Source of the DNA: Pseudomonas sp. BMS12
GTDB taxonomy: Bacteria > Pseudomonadota > Gammaproteobacteria > Pseudomonadales > Pseudomonadaceae
Reading direction: 5' to 3'
DNA length: 52,375 bases
Assembly: GCF_001592875.1 (NCBI RefSeq)
Contig: NZ_LSOF01000012.1
Location: 108,765 to 161,139 of the forward strand
The notes below the pieces were generated by a model. The model was given only the letters and a program-made list of their open reading frames with translations, was not told the DNA's origin and did no database searches. A program made the position numbers and the translations under genes. Shown here in pieces: positions 32,595 through 41,284 of the stretch. Position 1 is the first letter of the stretch. Each line of letters opens with the position of its first letter.

Positions 32595-33653
32595 ATGAGT
32601 GAACGCAAGACCCTGCCCGGCTTTCGTCTGGCGCTGCTCGCCACCGTTCTGGCGGTTTTCGTCGTATTGCTCGGCGCCTATACCCGCCTGACCCACGCCG
32701 GCCTCGGCTGCCCGGACTGGCCGGGCTGCTACGGCTTTATCGGCGTGCCGATGAGCGAGCACAAGCAGACCCTGGCTGAGGTGCGCTTCCCCGAGGCACC
32801 GGTGGAAGTGGAGAAGGGCTGGAACGAGATGGTCCATCGCTATTTCGCCGGCACCCTGGGGCTGCTGATACTCGGCTTGGCCGTGCAGGCCCTGCGCCGT
32901 CGCAGCGCGCCGGGCCAGCCGCTGAAGCTGCCGTTGCTGTTGCTCGGCGTGGTTATCGCCCAGGCCGCCTTCGGCATGTGGACGGTGACCCTCAAGCTCT
33001 GGCCGCAGGTGGTCACCGCCCACCTGCTCGGCGGCTTCACCACCCTGGCGCTGCTGTTCCTGCTCAGCCTGCGCCTGTCCGGCAGTTTGCCCGCCTTGCC
33101 GAGACTGCCCGTGCGCCTGCGTTTGCTGGCCGGCCTGGCGCTGCTCCTGGTGATCTGCCAGATCGCCTTGGGCGGCTGGGTCAGCTCCAACTATGCGGCG
33201 GTGGCCTGCGTCGATCTGCCCACCTGCCATGGCGAGTGGTGGCCGGCGATGGACTTCGCCAACGGCTTCCACCTTAGCCAGCATATCGGCCCCAACTACC
33301 TTGGCGGGCAGCTCGACAGCGATGCGCGCACCGCTATCCATATGACCCATCGCCTCGGGGCCGTGCTGCTCAGCCTGGTGCTGTTGCTGCTGGCCTGGCG
33401 CTTGCGCGTCGCCGGCCTCGGCCGCCTGGCCGGCCTGCTGCTGCTGACGCTGGCCGTGCAGGTCAGCCTGGGCGTGAGCAATGTGCTGCTGCACCTGCCG
33501 TTGGCCGTGGCGGTGGCGCACAACGCTGGTGGTGCCGCCCTGCTGCTGGCGCTGGTACTGATCAACTACCGTCTGCGGGCGGTTCCCCTGGCGGCGACCA
33601 ACCGGGAGCAAGCCGATCTGGCCGACGCCCGCCTCGTCCCGCTGGGCAAATAA
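32595..33653 (+). CDS. ctaA: Heme A synthase (COX15/CtaA)
   Basis: A 352-residue membrane enzyme that oxidises the C8 methyl group of heme O to the formyl group of heme A. Eight helices; heme-binding His in RLTHAGLGCPDWPGCYG, EMVHRYFAG, TAHLLGG and IHMTHRLGA, with another in VAHNAGGA. Cys pairs at GCPDWPGC and ACVDLPTC are conserved in CtaA. AGGCCCAGG precedes the ATG, a workable ribosome site. Confidence 0.94.
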   Translation: MSERKTLPGFRLALLATVLAVFVVLLGAYTRLTHAGLGCPDWPGCYGFIGVPMSEHKQTLAEVRFPEAPVEVEKGWNEMVHRYFAGTLGLLILGLAVQALRRRSAPGQPLKLPLLLLGVVIAQAAFGMWTVTLKLWPQVVTAHLLGGFTTLALLFLLSLRLSGSLPALPRLPVRLRLLAGLALLLVICQIALGGWVSSNYAAVACVDLPTCHGEWWPAMDFANGFHLSQHIGPNYLGGQLDSDARTAIHMTHRLGAVLLSLVLLLLAWRLRVAGLGRLAGLLLLTLAVQVSLGVSNVLLHLPLAVAVAHNAGGAALLLALVLINYRLRAVPLAATNREQADLADARLVPLGK

Positions 33654-33667
33654 GAAGGAGATACGCC

Positions 33668-34567
33668 ATGGCTACTGCGCTGCGAGCCCACTCCGATGCC
33701 GCCAGCTGGCGCGACTACCTGGAGCTGACCAAGCCACGGGTGGTGCTATTGATGCTGATCACCTCGCTGGTTGGCATGTTCCTCGCCACGCGTGCCGGCG
33801 TGCCCTGGAGCGTGCTGCTCTTCGGCAACCTCGGCATCGGCCTGTGCGCCGGCGCGGCAGCGGCGGTCAACCATGTGGTCGACCGGCGCATCGACTCGAT
33901 CATGGCGCGCACCCACAAGCGTCCGGTCACGGCCGGGCGGCTGTCCGTACCGGCAGCGCTGGGTTTTGCCCTGCTGCTCGCGGTCGCGGGCATGGCGCTG
34001 CTGCTGGCCTTCACCAACGAGCTGGCGGCCTGGCTGACCCTGGCTTCGCTGCTCGGTTACGCGGTGCTCTACACCGGATTTCTCAAGCGCGCCACGCCGC
34101 AGAACATCGTCATTGGCGGCCTGGCCGGCGCGGCTCCGCCGCTGCTCGGCTGGGTTGCGGTGACCGGGCATATCAGCGCGGAGCCGTTGCTGCTGGTGCT
34201 GATCATCTTCGCCTGGACGCCGCCACACTTCTGGGCCCTGGCCATCCACCGCAAGGAGGAATACGCCAAGGCCGATATCCCCATGTTGCCGGTGACCCAC
34301 GGTGAGCACTACACCAAGGTGCACATCCTGCTGTACACCGCCGTGATGCTGGCCGTGACCCTGCTGCCCTATGCCATCCACATGAGCGGGCCGCTCTATC
34401 TCGCGGCGGCGCTGGCGTTGGGCGGGCGCTTCATGTTCTGGGCCTGGGTGCTGTACCGTGACAGCCGGCCGCACGCCGCGATCAACACCTTCAAGTACAG
34501 TATCTGGTACCTGTTCCTGCTGTTCATCGCCCTGCTGGCGGATCACTACCTGCTGCTCAACCTTTAA
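33668..34567 (+). CDS. cyoE: Protoheme IX farnesyltransferase (heme O synthase)
   Basis: A 299-residue UbiA-type prenyltransferase (also called CtaB) that attaches the farnesyl chain to heme B, giving heme O. Asp-rich motif NHVVDRRIDSIMARTHKRP, the prenyl-pyrophosphate/Mg site, and a second polar loop FAWTPPHFWALAIHRKEEYAKADIPMLP. Nine helices. It precedes CtaA in the pathway. AAGGAG 8 nt before the ATG; 14 bp after ctaA. Confidence 0.95.
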   Translation: MATALRAHSDAASWRDYLELTKPRVVLLMLITSLVGMFLATRAGVPWSVLLFGNLGIGLCAGAAAAVNHVVDRRIDSIMARTHKRPVTAGRLSVPAALGFALLLAVAGMALLLAFTNELAAWLTLASLLGYAVLYTGFLKRATPQNIVIGGLAGAAPPLLGWVAVTGHISAEPLLLVLIIFAWTPPHFWALAIHRKEEYAKADIPMLPVTHGEHYTKVHILLYTAVMLAVTLLPYAIHMSGPLYLAAALALGGRFMFWAWVLYRDSRPHAAINTFKYSIWYLFLLFIALLADHYLLLNL

Positions 34568-34622
34568 GCAGCCCTGCCCACAGCGACGGGCGCCAGTGCC
34601 CGTCGCCCCGAAGAGAGACTCC

Positions 34623-35258
34623 ATGAGCCGTACCCAGAAAACCGTCTTCGTTCTCGTCGCCCTGGTCGCCCTGGTCATGGGCCTCACCGTCAACAAGGTG
34701 CTCAACAGCCATGGCGATGGCACCGACAAGGTGGCCATGCTCGATGCCGGCATCGTCCTGCTGCCGCAGAGTCGCAACCTGCCCGAGCTGTCGCTGACCA
34801 ATCAGGACGGCCAGGCAGTGGTGGTGGATAACCTCAAGGACAAGTGGAGCCTGCTGTTCTTCGGCTATACCTTCTGCCCGGACATCTGCCCGGCGACCCT
34901 GGCCCAGCTGCGCCAGCTGCAGGGCATGCTGCCGGCCGAAGCCAAGGGCAAGCTGCGGGTGGTGCTGGTGACGGTCGATCCGCATCGCGACACGCCGGAG
35001 CAATTGAAGAAGTACCTGGCCTACTTCGACACCGGCTTTCAGGGGCTGACCGGCGCCCAGGCCGACATCCAGAAACTGGCTAGCGCGGTGAGCATCCCCT
35101 TCATTCCGGCCGACACCAGCAAGGAAAACTACACCGTCGACCACAGCGGCAACCTGGTGATCATCGGCCCGGATGGCACCCAGCGCGGCTTCATTCGTGC
35201 GCCGCTGAACAACGACAAGCTGGCCGCCCAGCTGCCGAGCCTGCTGCAGCTGAACTGA
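34623..35258 (+). CDS. senC: SCO1/SenC copper chaperone
   Basis: A 211-residue membrane-anchored thioredoxin-fold protein that loads CuA in subunit II. One N-terminal helix (about 7-25), then copper ligands Cys85 and Cys89 (TFCPDICP) and the distal His in VDHSGNLVII. Family block VLVTVDPHRDTPEQLKKYL is intact. Last gene in the block, converging on the VOC gene with only 4 bp between stops. Confidence 0.94.
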   Translation: MSRTQKTVFVLVALVALVMGLTVNKVLNSHGDGTDKVAMLDAGIVLLPQSRNLPELSLTNQDGQAVVVDNLKDKWSLLFFGYTFCPDICPATLAQLRQLQGMLPAEAKGKLRVVLVTVDPHRDTPEQLKKYLAYFDTGFQGLTGAQADIQKLASAVSIPFIPADTSKENYTVDHSGNLVIIGPDGTQRGFIRAPLNNDKLAAQLPSLLQLN

Positions 35259-35262
35259 GCCG

Positions 35263-35688
35263 CTACTTGGCGAACAGCTGGCCGATGTCCTTGAACGCCT
35301 TGAACTCCAGGGCGTTGCCGCAGGGGTCGAGCAGGAACATGGTGGCCTGCTCGCCGACCTGGCCCTGGAAGCGCACATAGGGCTCGATCACGAAGGCCGT
35401 ATCAGCTGCCCGCAGGCGCGCGGCCAGCGCTTCCCAGTCGTCCCAGCCGAGCACCACGCCGAAGTGCGGCACCGGCACGTCGTGGCCGTCCACCGGGTTG
35501 CTGTGCGCGGCTTCCTGGTGCGCCATCTTCGGCGCCTCGTGAATCACCAACTGGTGGCCGAAGAAGTCGAAATCGACCCAGTGCTCGCTGCTGCGCCCCT
35601 CGGCGCAGCCGAAGCGCTCGCCGTAGAAGTGCCGAGCGGCGGCCAGGTCGTAGACGGGAATGGCCAGGTGAAAGGGAGCAAGCGTCAT
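35263..35688 (-). CDS. VOC family (glyoxalase/dioxygenase-like) protein
   Basis: A 141-residue vicinal-oxygen-chelate protein: two beta-alpha-beta-beta-beta modules, starting [22 protein letters not shown] and, second, [22 protein letters not shown], ending [15 protein letters not shown]. Candidate metal ligands are His (FHLAIP), His (VPHFGV) and Glu (LEFKAF). ATG 35688 begins the domain and has GAGGA upstream. It is divergent from a LysR gene that may regulate it. Substrate unknown. Confidence 0.88.
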   Translation of the reverse strand: MTLAPFHLAIPVYDLAAARHFYGERFGCAEGRSSEHWVDFDFFGHQLVIHEAPKMAHQEAAHSNPVDGHDVPVPHFGVVLGWDDWEALAARLRAADTAFVIEPYVRFQGQVGEQATMFLLDPCGNALEFKAFKDIGQLFAK

Positions 35689-35783
35689 GGGGGGAGTCCT
35701 CGGCAAGGTTTTGCTCACCTTAGCTTCAATAAAATCCATTAAAAGCGAATATCCTTGCTTTCGAGCTCAAAGGATTTCGATCA

Positions 35784-36647
35784 ATGCTGCGCGAACTGAA
35801 AACCTTCGTCGCTGTGGCCCGCCACGGTACCTTCGCCGCCGCCGGCCAGTATGTCGGCCTTACCCAGTCGGCTGTCAGCGCGCAGATGCGTGTGCTGGAG
35901 CAGGGCCTGGGCCTGCGCCTGTTCGACCGCAGCGGGCGGGCTGCCGTGCTCAATGCCGCCGGGCGCCATGCCCTGCCGCTGGCCGAACAGATGCTCGCGC
36001 TGTATGCCGAGATGGCTCGCCCCGAAGCGGCCGGCGAGTGGCGCGGCGAACTACGGGTGGGCGCCATCGCCAGCCTGCAGACCGGGTTGCTGCCCGAGGC
36101 GCTGCCGCGCTTTCGCGAACGCGCACCGGGCATCGAGCTGAAGCTGCTGCCGGGTGTTTCGCTCGATCTGCTGAGCCGGGTCGACGCCGGCGAGCTGGAC
36201 CTGGCGCTGCTGATCAGGCCGCCCTTCGAGCAGCCCAAGGAGCTGCAGCTGCTGGCCCTGGCCCGCGAACCCTTCGTGCTGGTCGTGCCGGCGGAGCTGC
36301 CGGGCGACGATCCGCTGCAACTGCTCGCCAGCCAGCCCTTCGTGCGCTATGACCGCAGCTCCTTCGGTGGTCGCCAGGTCAGTCGCTTCCTGCGCGAGCA
36401 GCAGTTGCAGGTGCGCGAGGCGCTGGAGCTGGACGAGCTGGAAGCTATCGTGCGCATGGTCGAGGCCGGCCTGGGCGTGGCGCTGATTCCCCTGGCCGGC
36501 CTGTGGCGCGAGCGGGGCGCGCGGGTACGGGTGATCGAACTGGGCGAGCTGAGCTTCCATCGCGAACTGGTCGCCCTGGTACGCCGCGCCCAGCGCCAGC
36601 CGGCGCTGGACTGCCTGTTGGAGTGTCTGGGCGCAGTAAACCTTTAG
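35784..36647 (+). CDS. LysR-family transcriptional regulator
   Basis: A 287-residue LTTR: winged helix at about 1-60 (LRELKTFVAVARHGTFAAAGQYVGLTQSAVSAQMRVLEQGLGLRLFDR), linker helix, and periplasmic-binding-like effector domain from about residue 88. The intergenic 95 bp shared with the VOC gene is AT-rich (AATAAAATCCATTAAAAG) and likely holds both promoters, the normal layout for an LTTR and its target. I could not single out a T-N11-A operator with confidence. Confidence 0.9.
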   Translation: MLRELKTFVAVARHGTFAAAGQYVGLTQSAVSAQMRVLEQGLGLRLFDRSGRAAVLNAAGRHALPLAEQMLALYAEMARPEAAGEWRGELRVGAIASLQTGLLPEALPRFRERAPGIELKLLPGVSLDLLSRVDAGELDLALLIRPPFEQPKELQLLALAREPFVLVVPAELPGDDPLQLLASQPFVRYDRSSFGGRQVSRFLREQQLQVREALELDELEAIVRMVEAGLGVALIPLAGLWRERGARVRVIELGELSFHRELVALVRRAQRQPALDCLLECLGAVNL

Positions 36648-36680
36648 CACTATTGGCGGCAGCTCTGTTGGCGATGGCTT

Positions 36681-36734
36681 TAGCCGCGAATGAGGGGCGT
36701 TGGGTCTGCTTATCGCGGCTAAAGCCGCTCCCAC
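36681..36734. repeat. REP element
   Basis: TAGCCGCGA (36681-36689) and TCGCGGCTA (36713-36721) flank a 23-nt centre and are followed by AAGCCGCTCCCAC, as in the element at 14615-14668. It lies between the LysR stop and the metQ terminator. Confidence 0.85.
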
Positions 36735-36740
36735 GGAGAC

Positions 36741-36768
36741 AAAAAAGCCGGCACAAGGGCCGGCTTCT
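36741..36768 (-). terminator. Intrinsic terminator of metNIQ operon
   Basis: Read on the minus strand, GCCGGC (36759-36764) pairs with GCCGGC (36747-36752) across a 6-nt loop and is followed by six T residues (36746-36741). It starts about 20 bp after the metQ stop. Confidence 0.88.
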
Positions 36769-36788
36769 TCAGGGCTAGGCTGCTGCGA

Positions 36789-37568
36789 TCAGAACGCCGG
36801 CACCACGGCGCCTTTGTACTTGTCGACGATGAACTGCTTCACCGCAGTGCTGTGCAGGGCCTGGGCCAGCTTCTGCAGGTCGGCGTTGTCCTTCTTCTCG
36901 CTGGTGGTGACCAGGATGTTCACGTAGGGCGAGTCGTCGCCTTCGATCACCAGGGCGTCCTTGGTCGGGTTGAGGCCGGCTTCCAGGGCGTAGTTGGTGT
37001 TGATCAGCGCCAGGTCGACCTGGTTCAGCACGCGCGGCAGGGTAGCGGCCTCCAGCTCACGCACCTTGATGTTCTTCGGGTTCTCGACGATGTCCTTGAC
37101 GGTGGCGGTGATGCTGGTGGCGTCCTTGAGCTTGATCAGGCCGGTTTTCTGCAGCAGCAGCAGGGCACGGCCGCCGTTGGTGGCGTCGTTGGGAATTACC
37201 ACCTGGGCGCCGTCGGCCAGCTCTTCCAGACTCTTGATTTTGCTCGAGTAGGCGCCGAAGGGCTCGACGTGAACGCCGGCGATGCTGACCAGGTCGGTGC
37301 CGCGCGAGGCATTGAATTCGTTCAGGTAGGGTTGGTGCTGGAAGAAGTTGGCGTCCAGGCGGCCTTCGGCGACCTGCACGTTGGGCTGCACGTAGTCGGT
37401 GAAGACCTTGATCTTCAGCTCGACGCCTTCCTTGGCCAGGGCCGGTTTGACGAATTCGAGGATCTCGGCGTGCGGCACTGCGGTGGCGGCGACGCTGATC
37501 TCGCCGGCCTGGGCTGCGGCGGTGGTGAGGGCGGCCGAGGCGGCCAGGGCAGTCAGCAGTTTCTTCAT
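36789..37568 (-). CDS. metQ: Methionine ABC transporter substrate-binding protein MetQ
   Basis: A 259-residue NlpA/MetQ-family periplasmic protein. Signal peptide MKKLLTALAASAALTTAAAQAG lacks a lipobox Cys, so it is probably soluble. Family blocks: TAVPHAEILEFVKPAL, FTDYVQPNVQV, ANFFQHQPYLNEFN and VIPNDATNGGRALLLL. Binds D/L-methionine for MetNI. ATG 37568 has AAGGAG 6 nt upstream. Last gene of metN-metI-metQ; 75-bp gap after metI. Confidence 0.95.
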   Translation of the reverse strand: MKKLLTALAASAALTTAAAQAGEISVAATAVPHAEILEFVKPALAKEGVELKIKVFTDYVQPNVQVAEGRLDANFFQHQPYLNEFNASRGTDLVSIAGVHVEPFGAYSSKIKSLEELADGAQVVIPNDATNGGRALLLLQKTGLIKLKDATSITATVKDIVENPKNIKVRELEAATLPRVLNQVDLALINTNYALEAGLNPTKDALVIEGDDSPYVNILVTTSEKKDNADLQKLAQALHSTAVKQFIVDKYKGAVVPAF

Positions 37569-37643
37569 GTTCAACTCCTTGTGGGATGGGGCGCGGGTCC
37601 CGCGGATAACGGCTCGCCCGCTGTTCTAGGTGTTGCGAAAAGG

Positions 37644-38312
37644 TTACTTGCGCGAGAAATGCACCACCAGCCGGTCGCCGGCCATCTGCAGCGCCTGCAC
37701 CAGGATCAGCAGCAGGATCACGGTCACCGCCATCACGTCCGGCTGGTAGCGCTGGTAGCCGTAGCGCACGGCCAGGTCGCCGAGGCCGCCGCCGCCGATC
37801 AGGCCGCTCATGGCGGTGTAGGAGACCAGGGTAATGGCGGTCACCGTGGCGGCGGCGATCAAGCCCGGCAGCGCTTCCGGCAGCAGGGCGCGGAAGATGA
37901 TCTGCAGGGTGCTGGCGCCCATTGCCTGGGTGGCTTCGATGATGCCGCGGTCCACTTCGCGCAGGGCGGTTTCCACCAGGCGGGCGAAGAACGGCGTGGC
38001 ACCGACCACCAGCGGCGGGATGGCACCGGCCACGCCCAGCGAGGTGCCGGTGATCAGCACCGTCAGCGGGATCATCAGGATCAGCAGGATCACGAACGGC
38101 ACCGAGCGCAGCACGTTGACCAGCAGGGACAGCACGGCATACAGCGCCTTCTGCTCGAACATCTGCCGTGGCCCGGTGAGGAACAGCAGCACGCCCAGCG
38201 GCAGGCCGAGCAGCACGGTGAACAGCAGCGAACCGCCGAGCATGTTGAGGGTGTCGAGGCTGGCGTAACCGATTTCCTGCCAGTCGACGTTGGGTAGCAG
38301 TTGTTCGAGCAT
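37644..38312 (-). CDS. metI: Methionine ABC transporter permease MetI
   Basis: A 222-residue permease with five or six helices and the EAA loop (TQAMGASTLQIIFRALLPEALPGL). It forms the membrane channel of the methionine importer. Its ATG overlaps the metN stop (TGATG at 38310-38314). Confidence 0.95.
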   Translation of the reverse strand: MLEQLLPNVDWQEIGYASLDTLNMLGGSLLFTVLLGLPLGVLLFLTGPRQMFEQKALYAVLSLLVNVLRSVPFVILLILMIPLTVLITGTSLGVAGAIPPLVVGATPFFARLVETALREVDRGIIEATQAMGASTLQIIFRALLPEALPGLIAAATVTAITLVSYTAMSGLIGGGGLGDLAVRYGYQRYQPDVMAVTVILLLILVQALQMAGDRLVVHFSRK

Positions 38313-39319
38313 CAGCGCAGTACCTCCAGATGCACCTCGGCGGCGGCGAAGCGCGCCAGGGCCGCCTCGAAGTCGCCGCCGGTGATGGCCAGGGTCAGCT
38401 GGCCATAGGGGTTGTCCTTGATGCGGTCGATGCGCCCGGCAAGGATGCTGTAGTCGACGCCGGTTTCGCGGGCCACGGTGCCGAGCAGCGGCGCGTAGGT
38501 GGCTTCACCCTGGAAGGTCAGACGCAGGATGCGCCCCTGTACGTGGGCGAAGTCGTCGCGCTGTTCGTTCTCGTCGACGTGCTCGTCTTCCTGGACGAAG
38601 CGCTTGGTGGTCGGGTGCTGCGGATGCAGGAATACCTGGGCCACCGGGCCTTGTTCGACGATGCTGCCGGCATCCATCACCGCAACCTGGTCGCAGACCC
38701 GGCGGATCACATCCATCTCGTGGGTGATCAGCACTATGGTCAGGCCAAGCTCGCGGTTGATCTCGGCCAGCAGTTGCAGCACCGAGGCCGTGGTCTGTGG
38801 GTCGAGGGCGCTGGTGGCCTCGTCGCACAGCAGGATCTTCGGGTTGGTCGACAGCGCGCGGGCGATACCGACGCGCTGCTTCTGCCCGCCGGAGAGTTGC
38901 GCCGGGTACTTGTTGGCGTGCTCGCTCAGGCCCACGCGGGCCAGCAACTCGGTGACGCGCCGGGCGATCTCGTCACGGCTCAGTTCGCCGGCCAGTTCCA
39001 GTGGCATGGCCACGTTGGCGGCGACGGTCTTCGAGGACAGCAGGTTGAAGTGCTGAAAGATCATCCCGACCTGGCGACGGAAACGGCGCAACCCATTGGC
39101 GTCGAGGGCGGTGACGTCTTCGCCGTCGACCTCGATGCGCCCGCCGCTGGGCTCTTCCAGGCGGTTGATCAGGCGCAGCAGGGTGCTCTTGCCCGCCCCC
39201 GAATGACCGATCAGGCCGAATACCTGGCCGCGCTCGATGCGCAGGCCGGTGGGCTGCAGGGCGGGCACATCGCGCCCGGCGACCCGGTAGGTCTTGTTGA
39301 CGTGGTGAAACTCGATCAC
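38312..39319 (-). CDS. metN: Methionine ABC transporter ATP-binding protein MetN
   Basis: A 335-residue ATPase. Walker [10 protein letters not shown] at 38-46, signature LSGGQKQRV, Walker [13 protein letters not shown], switch His in ITHEMDVI. The C-terminal NIL domain (about 260-335; [21 protein letters not shown]) binds methionine and gives trans-inhibition of transport. First gene of the operon; a REP half-element lies in its leader. Confidence 0.95.
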   Translation of the reverse strand: MIEFHHVNKTYRVAGRDVPALQPTGLRIERGQVFGLIGHSGAGKSTLLRLINRLEEPSGGRIEVDGEDVTALDANGLRRFRRQVGMIFQHFNLLSSKTVAANVAMPLELAGELSRDEIARRVTELLARVGLSEHANKYPAQLSGGQKQRVGIARALSTNPKILLCDEATSALDPQTTASVLQLLAEINRELGLTIVLITHEMDVIRRVCDQVAVMDAGSIVEQGPVAQVFLHPQHPTTKRFVQEDEHVDENEQRDDFAHVQGRILRLTFQGEATYAPLLGTVARETGVDYSILAGRIDRIKDNPYGQLTLAITGGDFEAALARFAAAEVHLEVLR

Positions 39320-39339
39320 GGAGCGAACCTTGTGGGTAC

Positions 39340-39351
39340 GTGGGAGCGGCT
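39340..39351 (-). repeat. REP half-element upstream of metN
   Basis: GTGGGAGCGGCT on the plus strand is the reverse complement of the AGCCGCTCCCAC tail of the REP elements at 14615-14668 and 36681-36734. The palindromic partner is missing, so this is a fragment. It lies 20 bp upstream of the metN start, in the leader. Confidence 0.55.
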
Positions 39352-39481
39352 GCCGCAGTCCGATGGGCGCGGCGACTCCTTCTAGCCTAGGCGGTTAGCC
39401 GAAAGCCGCGCATTTTAGCCGGTTTGTTTATGCGCTCTTAGTCTTTCTTGGCCTGAATTGCTTACCAAGAGGCATAAGCAA

Positions 39482-39536
39482 GCAGGGCGGGTGCAACCCG
39501 CAGGATTATGTCCCGCGCGGGTTGCACCCGCCCTGC
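39482..39536. repeat. Perfect 20-bp inverted repeat
   Basis: GCAGGGCGGGTGCAACCCGC (39482-39501) and its exact reverse complement (39517-39536) flank a 15-nt centre. It sits 19 bp beyond the stop of the unknown gene at 39555-40442 and about 160 bp upstream of metN. There is no T-run, so it is more likely a dispersed palindromic repeat or 3'-end stabiliser than an intrinsic terminator. Confidence 0.85.
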
Positions 39537-39554
39537 GTTGTCCTGCCGTCAGAT

Positions 39555-40442
39555 TTAGCCGTTGCTTTGCGGGCTTAGCACCAGCCGCGGCTCCTGGTCC
39601 GGCTTGAGCACCGGGGAGAACTGCGGGTCGAAGCCCGGGGCGAGTTTCTTGATCCGCGCCGAGAGCAGGGCGGCGACGAAGGGGTAATCCTTGGCCTCGC
39701 GCACTTCCAGGCGCACGGCGCAGTCGAAGGCGACCACATCGGCGGCGACCACGTCGAGCAGGTCGCGCAGGCCGTCGCGGTCACCGGCGTCGAGCATGGG
39801 CATGGGGACGCTGCTGCTGGTGGCATTCGGGTCGATCAGGCGCGCGCGCGGGGCGGCAACCACTGCCGGCTTGACTGCGGCAACCGGCACCGGGGCGGCG
39901 CTGGGCTCGGTCTTCGCCGCGGCTGCCTGCTGTTGGGCACGGGCCTGGCGTTCGGCGGCGGCTTTGGCTTCGGCCAGTTGTTGCTGACGCGCGCGCTCGG
40001 CTTCCTGGCGGGCCTGCGCAGCCTTGGCCTGCGCTGCGGCTTTGGCTTCGGCCTGGCGGCGCTCGACCGTGGCGGCTTCGAGGCTCGACTGATATTGCGC
40101 TTTCAGGGCCGGAGAGGCCGCGATCAGATGCTGTTCGCCCTGCGTCAGGGTCGTGGCGGCCGCCTCGGTATTGCCGCTCGCCAGTTGCTGCCGGCCCTGC
40201 TCCAGATAGGCGTTGGCCAGCTCGCGATGATACTGGCCGATGCGCACGTCGCTCTTGTCGATGTTCTGGCTGATGCTCTGCAGCTTGGCTTCTGCTGCCT
40301 GCAGATCACCGCGCAGCAGATGCGCGGACACGTCGTTGAAGTTCTTGACCTGCTCGTCGACCGTCCAGTATTCGGCCTGAGCGCCACTCGCCAGCAATCC
40401 AAGGGCGAGGCCAGCGAGATAGCGGTTCGTTTTATTGTTCAT
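39555..40442 (-). CDS. Conserved hypothetical periplasmic protein downstream of znuB
   Basis: A 295-residue exported protein: signal peptide to AQA (about residue 23), then helical segments VKNFNDVSAHLLRGDLQAAEAKLQSI and HRELANAYLEQGRQQLASGN that resemble a TPR pair, a long Ala/Gln/Arg/Lys coiled coil (about 125-185), and a C-terminal beta-alpha domain (AFDCAVRLEVREAKDYPFVAALL). ATG 40442 begins the signal peptide. It follows znuC-znuB with a 53-bp gap containing a TTGGGC/GCCCAA hairpin, so it may share Zur control; the same gene lies between znuB and metN in P. aeruginosa. Function unknown. Confidence 0.78.
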   Translation of the reverse strand: MNNKTNRYLAGLALGLLASGAQAEYWTVDEQVKNFNDVSAHLLRGDLQAAEAKLQSISQNIDKSDVRIGQYHRELANAYLEQGRQQLASGNTEAAATTLTQGEQHLIAASPALKAQYQSSLEAATVERRQAEAKAAAQAKAAQARQEAERARQQQLAEAKAAAERQARAQQQAAAAKTEPSAAPVPVAAVKPAVVAAPRARLIDPNATSSSVPMPMLDAGDRDGLRDLLDVVAADVVAFDCAVRLEVREAKDYPFVAALLSARIKKLAPGFDPQFSPVLKPDQEPRLVLSPQSNG

Positions 40443-40495
40443 ATTATGACCCGTCGGTTCTGTCTCGTTTTGGGTTGGGCAAAAAACGCCCAATC

Positions 40496-41284
40496 CTAAC
40501 GGGCTCGACGAGGCAGGGCAAAGCCTATGAGGAAAATCGATGCGGCGGATACCACGATAGAAGGTCCGGCGGGGGTGTCCTGGTACCAGGACAGGGCCAA
40601 GCCGCCGCACACGGCGAGCATGCCCAGCACGCTGGCGCCAACAGCCATCTGCTCCGGGGTGCGCGCGTGGCGCTGGGCGGCGGCGGCGGGAATGATCAAC
40701 AGCGAGGTGATCAGCAGCACCCCGACTATCTTCATGGCCACGGCGATGACCACTGCAATCAGCAGCATCAGTGTCAGGCGCAGGCCAGCCACCGGCAGGC
40801 CTTCGACCCGCGCCAGCTCCTCGTGCACGGTGATCGCCAGCAGGCGCCGCCACAGGGGTAGCAGCAGGGCCAGGACCAGGGCGCTGCCGCCGAGAATCCA
40901 GGCCAGGTCGGTGTCGCTCACCGCCAGCAGGTCGCCGAACAGGTAGGCCATCAGGTCGATGCGCACCTCGTCCATGAAGCTCAGCACGACGAGGCCCAGT
41001 GACAGGGTGGTGGGCGCCAGGATGCCGAGCAGGGTGTCCGAGGCCAGCGGCTGGCGCTGCTGCAGGGTGACCAGCAGCACGGCCAGCAGCAGGCAGCCGG
41101 CGGTCACCGCCAGGGTCGGGCTGAGGTCGAGGAGAAAGCCCAGGGCCACGCCGAGCAGCGCGGCATGCGACAGGGTGTCGCCGAAATAGGCCATGCGCCG
41201 CCATACCACGAAGGAGCCGAGGGGGCCGGCGACCAGGGCCAGGGCCAGGCCGGCGAGCAGAGCGTTGAGGAGGAAATCGGGCAT
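40496..41284 (-). CDS. znuB: Zinc ABC transporter permease ZnuB
   Basis: A 262-residue ABC-3 family permease with about eight helices; SHAALLGVALGFLL and MKIVGVLLITSLLIIPAAAAQ are family hallmarks. Forms the inner-membrane channel for Zn(II). Its ATG overlaps the znuC stop (TGATG). Confidence 0.95.
   Translation of the reverse strand: MPDFLLNALLAGLALALVAGPLGSFVVWRRMAYFGDTLSHAALLGVALGFLLDLSPTLAVTAGCLLLAVLLVTLQQRQPLASDTLLGILAPTTLSLGLVVLSFMDEVRIDLMAYLFGDLLAVSDTDLAWILGGSALVLALLLPLWRRLLAITVHEELARVEGLPVAGLRLTLMLLIAVVIAVAMKIVGVLLITSLLIIPAAAAQRHARTPEQMAVGASVLGMLAVCGGLALSWYQDTPAGPSIVVSAASIFLIGFALPRRAR

Noticed and set aside
40476..40494. TTGGGC/GCCCAA hairpin as znuB terminator
   Set aside because: The T-run lies in the loop, not after the stem, so it is not a standard intrinsic terminator.
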